A stretch of 64,000 nucleotides of DNA, from the NCBI GenBank assembly GCA_015143295.1, contig CM026553.1, positions 2,046,001-2,110,000 of the forward strand. The letters run 5' to 3'. Below the pieces are notes generated by a model that made no database searches, had not been told where the DNA came from, and was given only the letters and a program-made list of their open reading frames with translations. This DNA comes from Tetracentron sinense. Its lineage: Eukaryota; Streptophyta; Magnoliopsida; Trochodendrales; Trochodendraceae. This document shows, piece by piece, positions 1 through 9,914 of the stretch (the first letter of the stretch is position 1; every line of letters begins with the position of its first letter). A program made the position numbers and the translations under genes.

Positions 1-813
1 AGGAGCAATGAAGCCCTCTGGTTGCTTCATATAGATGTCTTCATCTAACATTCCGTTAAGGAAAGCAGTTTTGATATCCATTTGTCATATCTCATAGTCA
101 TGGTGTGCAACTATAGCTAGCAATATCTTGATGGATTTGAGCATAGCTACTGGAGAAAAGGTATCCTCATAATCAACTCCTTGAATTTGAGTATAACCTT
201 TTGCAATAAGTCTAGCTTTATAGGTCTCCACGTTACCATCGGTACCCTTCTTCCTTTTATAAATCAATTTGCATTCAATTGGCCTTATACCATCTAGTGG
301 GTCTACTAAAGTCTAGATGCCATTGTCATACATGGAATATATTTAAGCATTCATGGCTTTATTCCATGTAATGTAGCTTCCTGATAAGTATTAGGATCCG
401 TATCCTCATCATCAAGGGTAACTAGATAAACCTCATTATTGTAATACTGAAGTCTATTTGGTGGTCTTGAAACTCTTTCAGACCTTCTCAGTGGAACAAA
501 ATTAGAAGAATTATTAATAGAAGGATTATATTCAGTTTAGTCACTGGCTGTGTTGTTTTTCATCTCATGAAATTCAACCTTCTTAAGGAGATCCATTTCG
601 TCGTCCAAGAAAGTTGCATGATGCCTAACAACTATTGTTTGGTCTACCTTAGAGTAGAAATAGAAACCCTTAGTTTCTTTTGGATACCCTGCAAAATTTC
701 ATTTCTCTGTCCTAGATTCCAACTTAGTGGGTTCGAGTTTGCGAACATGTGCAGGACAACCCCATACCCTTAGATGTTGTAAACTAGGTTTTCGCCCAAT
801 CCACAATTCATAG
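1..813 (-). pseudogene. E fragment: integrase C-terminal part and N-terminal reverse transcriptase
   Basis: The minus strand translates to copia Pol, with the stretch YKARLIAKGYTQ of the N-terminal RVT_2 reverse transcriptase domain near 85-267. Sequence nearer 814 matches the end of integrase and the variable linker of element F at 41400-41900. Reverse transcriptase copies the element RNA into DNA in the cytoplasmic particle. The segment ends at the B insertion (TSD 809-813) and resumes at 20321. It is a broken fossil. Confidence 0.85.
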
Positions 814-1047
814 TGTAGAGCCCCAAAATTTCATTTCACTAAGTAGTGAATGGTGTGAATAGTTTTCTCGTGTGAACTTGTGCACTAGCAAGCTTTAATT
901 GAATATACGAGGTTGAAAGTATGGAGCACATGTTCTAGCGGGTCTATATATCACTAAGAAGTATGCTTTAGGCATAAAAGAGTGTTAGAATTGGATTGGA
1001 GGAGATTCAAGTAGTGTAAACAAGGTTTTACAGCAAAACAGGGGATC

Positions 1048-1232
1048 ACCGATCGATCGGAGATACCTCCGATCGACCGGTCTTCTACCGATTGCTCGGT
1101 AGCTATCGAGCGGTCAACTTTTTTGTATGGAAAAATTTTCCAGAGAGGGTGCTTTCAACCGATCACTCGGCTGAAACCACCAATCGACCGGTAAGCCACC
1201 GATCGCTCGGTCTATACCACCGATCGATCGGT
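1048..1232 (+). promoter_or_regulatory. Eight-site palindrome array in U3 of B
   Basis: Eight 14-bp imperfect palindromes with consensus ACCGATCGNTCGGT start at 1048, 1068, 1087, 1101, 1158, 1179, 1198 and 1219. The start-to-start spacing 20-19-14-57-21-19-21 recurs exactly in the LTRs of D and S. The central gap holds a TGTATGG block. The array ends about 57 bp upstream of a TATA box. A binding platform for a dimeric protein is inferred. Confidence 0.8.
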
Positions 1233-1288
1233 CATACGCAGATTTTCTTCATTAAGGGTGTTTACGACTTTAACCACCACCCCTTGCC

Positions 1289-1296
1289 TATAAATA
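1289..1296 (+). promoter_or_regulatory. TATA box of B 5' LTR
   Basis: TATAAATA lies directly downstream of the palindrome array and upstream of an A/G-rich leader, as expected for the U3/R promoter of an LTR. The same sequence occurs at 18961-18968 in the 3' LTR. Confidence 0.75.
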
Positions 1297-1799
1297 GGCT
1301 GCGTTCGTGCCTTAGGGTTTGAGAAACCCTCTGTGCCCTATCTTAGGAGATTTTGAGAGAGAGAATGAGGAGAGGAACTACTTGTGATCAAGCTTGAAGG
1401 AAGATCAAGCTCTTTTTGGTGATTCTCAACCAAGAACTCAAGGTTCTTGCTTGTTCAAGCTTTTGGGAATCAAAGACTTTGATTTCACCAAGGTAGATAC
1501 ACTCTACTACCAATCTTGCAATCCTACTAGTTGTTATATATGATTCTCCTCACTCTATGCTATATATATATACGTATATCTTGGATGTTATGGTGTGAAA
1601 GTATGAAAGATAATATTATGATGCACTCTAAGGGTTTGATAAAATACCTCTAAGAGATTTTTATGCTTAAATATGACGATTTCTCTCATATGCTCATATG
1701 CTCGCATGTCTCGCATGAATCGATATTTTCCATGGATTTCTCAAAGTACGAAAAGTGTTTTTCACTAAATGACCAATAAGGAACGATTCTAAGTAACTC

Positions 1800-1935
1800 T
1801 ATGATTTCTCTAAGATCATCTCACAAGTTATACGGATCATACTATGCTCACAAGGAACTCTATGATAAGCTCTAAGATCGTCTCACAAGCTCTACGGATC
1901 ATAAATGTAACGCTCTAAGATCTCTAAGGATATGC
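1800..1935 (+). repeat. Short tandem repeats in B LTR
   Basis: A diverged unit of about 60 bp containing CTCTAAGATC, TCTCACAAG and TACGGATCAT is repeated about twice, with a partial third. The same array is in the 3' LTR near 19470-19630. It falls inside the candidate leader intron. Confidence 0.65.
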
Positions 1936-2696
1936 TCTATGTGCTCTATGGTATCTCCATATCTCTACGGATCATAATGTGTAACGACCCAGAATTTTAA
2001 TATAATAAAATTATGTGTTTATGGGTCCTTAATGGAGGTTAATTAGTTAATTATTTGTTAAATTAATAAAAAGTGGATTTTGCTTGGGATTGAAGTGCGC
2101 CGAGGAAATCTCAGTCTCTTTTGGCAAAAATCGCACACAGTGTGCCGGTTGACTGCCGGGACACAACCCTATCGTATCTGTTCCGTCAGGTACCATTTCG
2201 CGGGACCGCGGGGCCATTATGTGTGATAAAATTGAGAAAAACGGTAAATTTTCATATTTCCAGAAATTAAGTGGGACCCAATATCTGTTGGAAATCCTAA
2301 TAGAAATCCATGCGGTTGACACTAATGTGTGTCGGTCAGCCGTGGGGACTAATGTCTGTCGTCTCAGCAGTTAGTTATCTCAAACGAAGAAGCAATAGCG
2401 TGTTTTGTGTCCGAAATCAGAAAATTAGTGGGTTTTGCAATTTTCTTCTGGACTAAAGTACAGCTGTCAAAACTAAGTATTTTTCTCCAAAATTTTTACA
2501 GTAGGTGTCGGACTGCCCCAAGTTCGGTTACCTAAAATTTCGTCAAAATCGGACTCTATGTAGTAGGATTTCGAATGCGGTAAATGCAAAAAAATTCAAA
2601 AATTGGTCAATCAGTCAACCGGTCAAACGAGTTAACTGGTCAACTCTCCACACCTTATTGGTCATGTGCTTTTGCACATGATCCCATCTCATTACT

Positions 2697-2704
2697 TATA
2701 TAAA
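2697..2704 (+). promoter_or_regulatory. TATA box of A 5' LTR
   Basis: TATATAAA precedes the GA-rich leader by about 65 bp, in the position expected for transcription start at the U3/R border. Confidence 0.65.
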
Positions 2705-2768
2705 GAGGGTTAAAATCCTCATTCCTTCACAAAATTCTACAGAGACAGTATGCTGCCCAGATTTTTTT

Positions 2769-2833
2769 AGAGAGAGAAAGTGAGGAGAGAGAAAGGAAGA
2801 GAGAGAAAGAGGAGAGAGAAAGAAGAGAGAAGC
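2769..2833 (+). repeat. GA-rich purine tract in A leader
   Basis: About 63 bp of almost pure GAGAGA/GAAAG sequence just downstream of the TATA box; repeated at about 10704-10768 in the 3' LTR. C has a similar tract at the equivalent place. Confidence 0.8.
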
Positions 2834-3419
2834 GGGTCCTTGACATATTTTGACATCCCCGACGCGTTGGCGGCGTCTGATTTTCTCTCTGGTGTCTCGT
2901 TTTGCATGTAGAGAGAGAAAAAAAGGTAGAGAGAAAGTGGAGAGAGAAAGTTGCATGCGCTCTACCTTGGGGTTGGTCATCCTTCCGAGCGCGTTGGCGA
3001 TATCCTTTTTGCCTACGAGACCTCGAAACTCGTGAAGCAAGTAAAATCGCTCTCTTTTCTTCTCTTTTTTCGCTTATTTTGCTATATTATTTCATGTGAA
3101 GTATATGCATGTCTTTTGACGTGAATGAAAAAGGGTAGGAGACCCCTATGTGATGTTGTGATTTTATGTGGTCCATCGGGGAGCCCAGATCGGGTCCTGG
3201 GTAAATTGTATCGCCACTCTAGGGTGACGAAAAGTTGTTTTGCATGTCTTGTAAGGCTATGGAGACATCCATTAGCTTGAAAACCTTCCCTAACGGGACG
3301 GTGTGTTACCGGAGTTAGTTCACGGGCGCGAGGCCCAAGTATTTCAGTTAATCAAGTGAGGCTTGGGTTAACTGGGGTTAACCTATGGTTAGAAAATCTA
3401 ACCAGGGTTAAGTATAGTC

Positions 3420-3850
3420 TGTGGTTCATCTTTGACTAGGTCAGGAGAGACGGTGTCCAGTAAGGCCCGGGGTTCCTCCGTGACTGATAGTCGGGAGATG
3501 TCGGTCTGTTTGTCTAGGTCATCCGTGGTGCCTCTTGGACTAGGTCAGGAGTGGCGGTATCCTGCATGGCCCGTGGTTCCTCCGTAATTGATAGTTAGGA
3601 GATGTTGGAGTCCTAGGGAGTTTAAAGTGGCTGAACATCAGATAGTGTATAGTCCGGGGTTCCTCTCTGGGTGGGTCAGAAGATGTCGGTACCGTGTCTA
3701 TCGGGGTCCCTTCTTGGTAGAACGTTAGGAGATGTCGGCATTGGTATAAATGTTGGGGTTCCTTCGTAGACTAGCCAGAAAATGACGGTAGGCAGGTTGG
3801 TCGGGGTTCCTTCTTGACTGATACCCAGGACGATGACGGCGAATACACGG
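3420..3850 (+). repeat. Degenerate GGTTCCTCC repeat array in A 5' LTR
   Basis: At least six diverged units of about 60-70 bp, each with a GGGGTTCCTCC-like core followed by a GTCAGGAGATGTCGG-like core. Copy two is in the 3' LTR (about 11360-11790). The LTRs of C carry a homologous array, including GTCCAGTAAGGCCCGGGG in both families. It lies within the candidate leader intron. Confidence 0.75.
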
Positions 3851-4760
3851 TAGATGTTGCCAGTCAGTTGAATGGAAAAGTATTATCCTTATTGGGTGAA
3901 TGCCCATGTTGTGTGTGTAAGCTTCGGATACGAAGTGGTCTGAGTTGGTATTCTCAGGGTTGGTGTATTTATCTGAGTTGGTGGACTTATGGTTCGGTAT
4001 GGAATCATCGGATTCCAGGTGAGTTGGGTTGGTATTCCCAAGGTTTGGTCATGTTCGGGTGAAAGCCGGAACAGCATGTGTGAGTTTAAATGACTCAATG
4101 TATTATGGTTATGATTTAGAGACTTTAAGCTAAACATTTGTAGGCTGTGGCTAATTAATAGAGTCTCAGGACTCGAAATGAAACATGATTGATGATCGAA
4201 ACGATAATTTGGTAATATAATACATTCATAACTGAACCTCATAATTGGAAAGTAATGTGAGGTCGGGAACCTCTGTTAGGGTGACGTAACCCTAAGTAAC
4301 CTTGGGTCACAATTTATTATATACTGTTCTATTTTACTGTAACATGCAAATTGAACTGCTTATTATATCATCATTGATGCGTGTTATTATGTGGAAAATA
4401 GTTTAGAAGGATTGTGGTTTTATTGGGCTTCATAACTCACTGACTTTTTATGTCAGCAGATCTCGGAGCTGCTGACCAGTAAGTGAAAAGTCCAACTGGA
4501 CATTTTGGAAGCTTGTACGAGTTGTACCCGGCGTGATAGAAGCGCCTACTTTTGTAAAACAAACTTGATGTAAATAATACAGGTATATGGTTTGTATGAT
4601 GACTATTGTGATGACAGGTATTATTTTCTTTTTGGAAGCATCTGATAAATGTTTAAATTTCCCGTATTTTCGCAGGTAAAGTCTTTCGCTTGCATGATTT
4701 GACTAACGAACGCGCGTCTCGAAACTTGATTCCTTAGGCGCGAGTTCAAGGCGTCACAAT

Positions 4761-4772
4761 TGGTATCAAAGT
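4761..4772 (+). promoter_or_regulatory. A primer binding site
   Basis: TGGTATCAAAGT, two bases after the LTR end, resembles the plant initiator-tRNA-Met primer site TGGTATCAGAGC, where minus-strand DNA synthesis starts. Confidence 0.8.
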
Positions 4773-4936
4773 CAATAGGAATAACCATCACACAAATCAT
4801 ACTTGTGCATAATACACCTAAGAACTGTTGGATAGGCGATCCCTTAGAGATTTATTCGATATTCCTAGTTGAGTTATTGTTGTACATGTCATGTTTCGAA
4901 ATCAGACATTGATTTGGAATATGTGCATGTGCAAGA

Positions 4937-5173
4937 ATGACAAGGACGCACCGAATTCCCAGAAAGAGGGAGATAGCTCTGTTTGAGTGGGCGGTGACTA
5001 TGCAAAGAAGACGTCACGCCGGATGGTCGTGTTACCGCACTATACACCTAAAGGCGGTAAAACGACTCCACAAGGGATTGACCGCACAAGCAATGCACGA
5101 ATCCCTAAGAAAGAGCGAGATTGATTGGTTGTTGAGAGAGGCTAGACCTGAGACAGAGGACCAGGCACCATAG
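4937..5173 (+). CDS. Conserved small reading frame upstream of gag in A (78 codons)
   Basis: An open frame of 78 codons lies 178 nt after the LTR and 326 nt before gag. It is basic and shares with the 69-codon frame of C at 25033 the pattern KR-(x)5-W-(x)3-M ... GW-(x)2-YRTIHLKAV-(x)2-L. In the nine-codon core YRTIHLKAV the two elements differ at four bases, all third positions and all synonymous. Spacing to LTR and gag is nearly the same in both. The ATG was chosen because it aligns with that of C. No known family is recognised; no signal peptide or membrane segment is visible. Possible roles include a small RNA-binding accessory protein or a translation-controlling upstream frame; both are guesses. 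Confidence 0.6.
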   Translation: MTRTHRIPRKREIALFEWAVTMQRRRHAGWSCYRTIHLKAVKRLHKGLTAQAMHESLRKSEIDWLLREARPETEDQAP

Positions 5174-5499
5174 GAGGGTAGTGTAGCAGTCTCACCGATA
5201 GAGGTTGAGACTTACGAAGTATAGGATCATGGTGGAAGAGCGTGGTGCATCTATATCGTTTTGGCATTTTGGAATATAATAGATGCCCTACTTGATCTTT
5301 CCATCATTAGATCACTTTTTGTATGTGTACAGCTACATGATGTTTTGTATACGCTGGTGTACTATATACTGTACAGTGTTGCTTTGTATATATTAAAGAT
5401 GAAGTGAATGAAATGTCTCTTTTTGGATATTGAATTCTCAGTGCATTTCAGTTTCATTTTATTATTAAAAGTTCGTTACTTTATAATTATAGGTGAATC

Positions 5500-6524
5500 A
5501 TGCCACCTCGACGAGCACCCGAGAATACCTTGGCTGGGGCATTCGAGGCTATTACAGCCCTAGCCAACCTAATTCAGCAACAACAGGCCCAGAATATGAA
5601 TGGAAATGGGAATGGTAGTCGTATCCCCATTGCTACCATACCAGAGCATAGGAATGTGACCTGATTGGAGAAGTTTAAGAGGCTTGGACCATCGGCCTTT
5701 TCGGGCACTATTGATCCGCTGAAGGCGGAGAACTGGATCAGAAGTTTGGAAAAAGTTTTTAGGGCTATGTCCTTGCCAGAAAATGACAAGCCCGAGTTCA
5801 CTATCTTTCTACTTGAAGGAGAAGCGGAACATTGGTGGACCACAGTGGAAAGGACAATTCCACCGCATCAGAGGCCCGTGACTTGGGCAAAATTTACTGA
5901 ATTGGTTTATGAGCGCTATTTTTCGGCGTCGATGAAAAAGAGGAAGGAGATGGAGTTTCTTCAGCTGACCCAAGGAAATATGTCGGTTAGCGAGTATAAA
6001 CAAAAGTTTAATCAACTCTCGAGGTTCGCTGCGAGATTTGTCGAGGATGAGCAGTGGAGGATTGAGAAATTTGAAGAAGGATTGAAGCCAGCTATCAGAG
6101 GGAAATTGGCAGCTCAACGATTTACCTCATTCTCAGAGATATTAGATAGAGCACTCAGAGTAGAGTGAGTGCATGAAGAACTGGCACAATCTAGTGCTGG
6201 CAAAGGCAAAGGAACAGTTGGAAAGCCCTGGATAAAGGAGAATAATCGGCAGTTTACTGGGAAAATAAAGTTCGAGGACATGAAAAGCCAAGGGTCTACA
6301 TGAAGATTGGGGCTTAAGTGCGAGAAATGTGGCTAGGGCCATTTGACCAAGGACTATAGAGCGAAGGTTTGCTTCCAGTGCGGAAAGCCTAGACACTTCG
6401 AGAAGGATTGCCCTAAGGCTCAACCACTAGCGTTGGAAGGCGGAAAAGGAAGAGTGTTTTCAATTACCCAGGAAGAGGCACAGCAGACCGAAGGTGTCAT
6501 CGAAGGTAAACTTTTAGTATTTTA
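5500..6524 (+). pseudogene. gag: A gag (capsid and nucleocapsid)
   Basis: It starts MPPRRAPENTLAGAFEA and carries the plant retrotransposon Gag domain (AEHWWTT, QLTQGNMSVSEY, FEEGLKPAIRGKLAAQRF) followed by zinc knuckles, the second being CFQCGKPRHFEKDC (C-x2-C-x4-H-x4-C). Gag would form the cytoplasmic particle and bind the element RNA. The start aligns with gag of C at 25565. A broken fossil. Confidence 0.85.
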
Positions 6525-6540
6525 AGTACTCGCTTATGCT

Positions 6541-9500
6541 TTGATTGACACTGGTGCTACACACTCGTTTGTCTCTACTCGTTTTGCTAAACACATAAGT
6601 TCCAAGCCTGATACACTCAAAAGCATGATGTCTATATCTACACCATCAGGGAAAGTTTTGTGCACAAAAATAGTCTATGATAGGTGTCCCATACTTGTCA
6701 ATAGTGTACGGATGTTAGTAGATCTGATTGTGTTAGACATGAAGGATTATAATATTATCATAGGGATGGATTGGTTGGCTAATTACCATGCAGTGGTAGA
6801 TTGTAATGCCAATAAAGTGATATTTCGAATTCCGGACATCCCAGAGTTTGAAATGTAAGGGATTATCCGAGGTCAAGCACCCAAGCTAATATCAGCAATT
6901 AAAGCATGTCACCTTCTAGATAAGAGGTGTACTGGGTATTTAGTTGCAGTGGTGGTCGATATAGATGAAGATGACACTTTAGAGAATACCCCGGTGGTCA
7001 GAGAGTTTCGAGATGTGTTTCCTGATGAATTACTAGGACTCCCTCCTACTAGAGAAATCGATTTTACAATCGATGTTACTCCGGGTGTAGACTCGATATC
7101 TAAAACACCGTATCGGATGGCTCTGGCTGAGTTGCAAGAACTAAAGATTCAGTTGCAAGACCTATTAGATAAGGGTTTGATCCGTCCTAGTGTTTCACCA
7201 TGGGGAGCACCGGTGTTATTTGTTCGAAAGAAAGACGAGAGTCTGCGTCTGTGTATAGATTATTGTCTGCTGAATAAAGCGACGACCAAGAATAAGTATC
7301 CTCTCCCCAGGATCGATGATCTATTTGATCAGCTGCAAGGCGCCCAAGTGTTTTCAAAGATTGATTTATGGTCCAGCTATCACCAATTGAGGGTCAAAGA
7401 AGAAGATATTCAGAAGACAGCATTCCGAACTCGGTATGGTCACTACGAGTTCTTGGTGATGCCTTTTGGACTGACAAATGCACCTGCGGCCTTTATGGAG
7501 TTGATGAATCGTCTTTTCAGGCCGTACTTGGATCAGTTTATTGTGGTATTTATTGATGATATCTTGGTGTACTCACCTAGTCGTGAGCAGCATGCTGAGC
7601 ACTTGAGGATTACACTACAGACATTAAAAGATAATCAGCTGAATGCTAAGTTCTCCAAGTGCGAGTTTTGGATGGAAGAGGTAGCCTTTCTTGGGCATAT
7701 TGTGTCAAGAAATGGAATATCAGTTGATCCTTCCAAGATTCAGGCAATAACCGATTGGGCAAGGCCATCCACTGTTACTGAAGTTCAAAGTTTTCTGGGA
7801 TTGGCTGGGTACTACCACAGATTTGTAGAAGGTTTCTCGAAAATAGCAGCTCCATTAACGGAATTGACTAAGAAAGATGTGAAGTTCGAATGGACGGCAT
7901 CTCGGGAGCGAAGCTTTCAAGAATTAAAGAAGAGATTAACAACTGCTCTAGTATTGACAACTCCCTTAGGATCTGGAGGATTTGAGGTGTATTGTGATGC
8001 TTCCAGTAAGGGACTCGATTGTGTCTTAATGCAAAACAAAAAGGTCATTGCTTATGGTTCGAGACAACTCAAGACTCACGAACGGAATTATCTCATGCAT
8101 GACCTGGAGTTAGCTACGGTAGTGTTCGCACTAAAATTTTGGAGACATTATCTTTATGGAGAGAAGTTGGTGATCTATAGTGATCACAAGAGTTTAAAGT
8201 ATCTATTCTCCCAAAAGGAACTCAATATGCGACAGCGTAGATGGATGAAATTCTTGAAGGATTATGACTATGTAATCCAGTATCATCCTGGTAAGGGTAA
8301 CGTGGTTGCTGATGCCCTGAGTAGAAAGACAGTTGGATCTGTAGCATATATGAGGGCAGAGCGATGGAAGATGATCGAAGAATTCAAGAGTTGGAATCTG
8401 AGTCTAGGATTCCAGGGTAATAGTGCCAAGTTGGCTAGTATTCAGGCCAAGCCAGTGTTATTACAAAAGATTCAAGAAGCACAGTTGGAAGATCAGGAGA
8501 TCAAAGTTATCAGAGATAAGATTCTTCAAGGAAAAATGGGTGATTTTGAAGAATCTGAAGATGGAATACTTCGATTCAAAGGTCGAATCTGTGTGCCTAG
8601 AAATCCTGAGTTGAAGAATGAACTGCTCAATGAGGCACATCGATCTCGTTTTACGGTGCACCCTGGAAGTTCAAAGATGTATCAGGATGTGAAGAATAAC
8701 TACTGGTAGAATGACATGAAGAGAGAAATTGTAGAGTATGTATCTCGATGCCTTGTTTGTCAGCAAGTCAAAGCAGAACATCAGAAACCACCTGGATTGT
8801 TAAATTCATAGCCTATTCCCGAGTGGAAATGGAAGCACATTACGATGGATTTTGTGGTAGGGTTACCAAAAACAAGGAGTGGACATGATGCCGTTTGGGT
8901 GATAGTTGATCGATTAACAAAGTCGGCTCACTTTCTTGCTATCAAGGATACCATAACCCTGGAAAATTTATCAAAGTTGTACATCAAGGAGATTGTGAAG
9001 CTGCATGGCGTGCCGGTATTTATTGTGTCAGATCGTGATCCGTGATTTACTTCCTGATTTTGGAGGAGCTTGCAAGAAGCTTTAGGTACGCAGCTAAACA
9101 TGAGTACAGCTTATCATCCGCAAACTGATGGACAGTCTGAGCGCACAGTACAAACTCTAGAAGATATGATGCGCACTTGCAGTCTGGACTTTCAGGGAAA
9201 CTGGGATGATCACTTGCCATTGATTGAGTTTGCATATAATAACAGTTATCAGGCAAGTATTCAAATGGCTCCTTACGAGGCCTTGTACGGCAGGAGTTGT
9301 CGATCACCAGTATGTTGGACTGAAGTAGGAGAACGTAAACTACTGGGACCTGAGTTGGTGCAAGAAACAACAAAGAAGATCGAGTTAATTCGATCGAGGT
9401 TATTATCTGCACAAAGTCGACAGAAAAGCTATGCGGATAGAAAGTGACGAGACATAGAGTTTCAAGTCGGCCATCATGTCTTCTTGAAAATCTCTCCATC

Positions 9501-9867
9501 AAAAGGTATTGTACGATTCGGAAAGCGGGGAAAGTTAAGTCCGCGATTCATTGGACCTTTTGAGATTTTGGCTAAAATAGGAGGTGTAGCCTACCGTTTG
9601 GCGTTACCACCAGAGCTGGCAAGGGTTCACAATGTATTCCATATATCCCTGTTGAGAAAATATGTACCTGATCCCTCGCATGTGATACGATATGAACCAA
9701 TTCAAGTCAGAGAGGACTTAACTTTTGAAGAAAAGCCAGTGATAATTTTGTACCGTAAGGAACAGGTGTTACGAAACAAAACGATTAAGCTAGTTAAAAT
9801 TTTATGGGAACACCATAGCATAGAGGAAGCCAATAGGAGCAATCATCCTCAGTTATTTGATGATTAG
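6541..9867 (+). pseudogene. pol: A pol (PR-RT-RNaseH-INT-chromodomain-like)
   Basis: Domains in order: aspartic protease (IDTGATHSFVS), reverse transcriptase ([33 protein letters not shown]), RNase H (VYCDASSKG), integrase with zinc-binding HHCC part and DDE core ([28 protein letters not shown]), then a C-terminal tail of the Tekay/Del chromodomain type ([19 protein letters not shown]). This is the Ty3/gypsy order. There is no sign of the gag-protease intron seen in B and D. A broken fossil with several breaks. Confidence 0.92.
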
Positions 9868-9898
9868 TGTATATGTAAATTTCGAGGATGAAATTTTT

Positions 9899-9914
9899 TG
9901 TAAGGAGGGGAGAT
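9899..9914 (+). promoter_or_regulatory. A polypurine tract
   Basis: GTAAGGAGGGGAGA directly upstream of the 3' LTR; primer site for plus-strand DNA synthesis. Confidence 0.8.

Larger units (their letters stand above)
1980..4758 (+). repeat. A 5' LTR
   Basis: Begins TGTAACGACCC, ends GGCGTCACA. It holds a TATA box, a long GA-rich leader, a degenerate repeat array (about 3420-3850), and near 4440-4460 a CTGAC-TTTTTATGTCAGCAG block resembling a branch point plus 3' splice site, matched at the same place in C. A perfect donor-like CAA/GTAAAAT sits at 3039-3045. Confidence 0.93.

Noticed and set aside
3889-4242. 117-codon minus-strand frame, repeated at 11827-12180
   Set aside because: Conserved only because both are LTRs of the same element A; antisense, low-complexity, no motif, and no partner in C.
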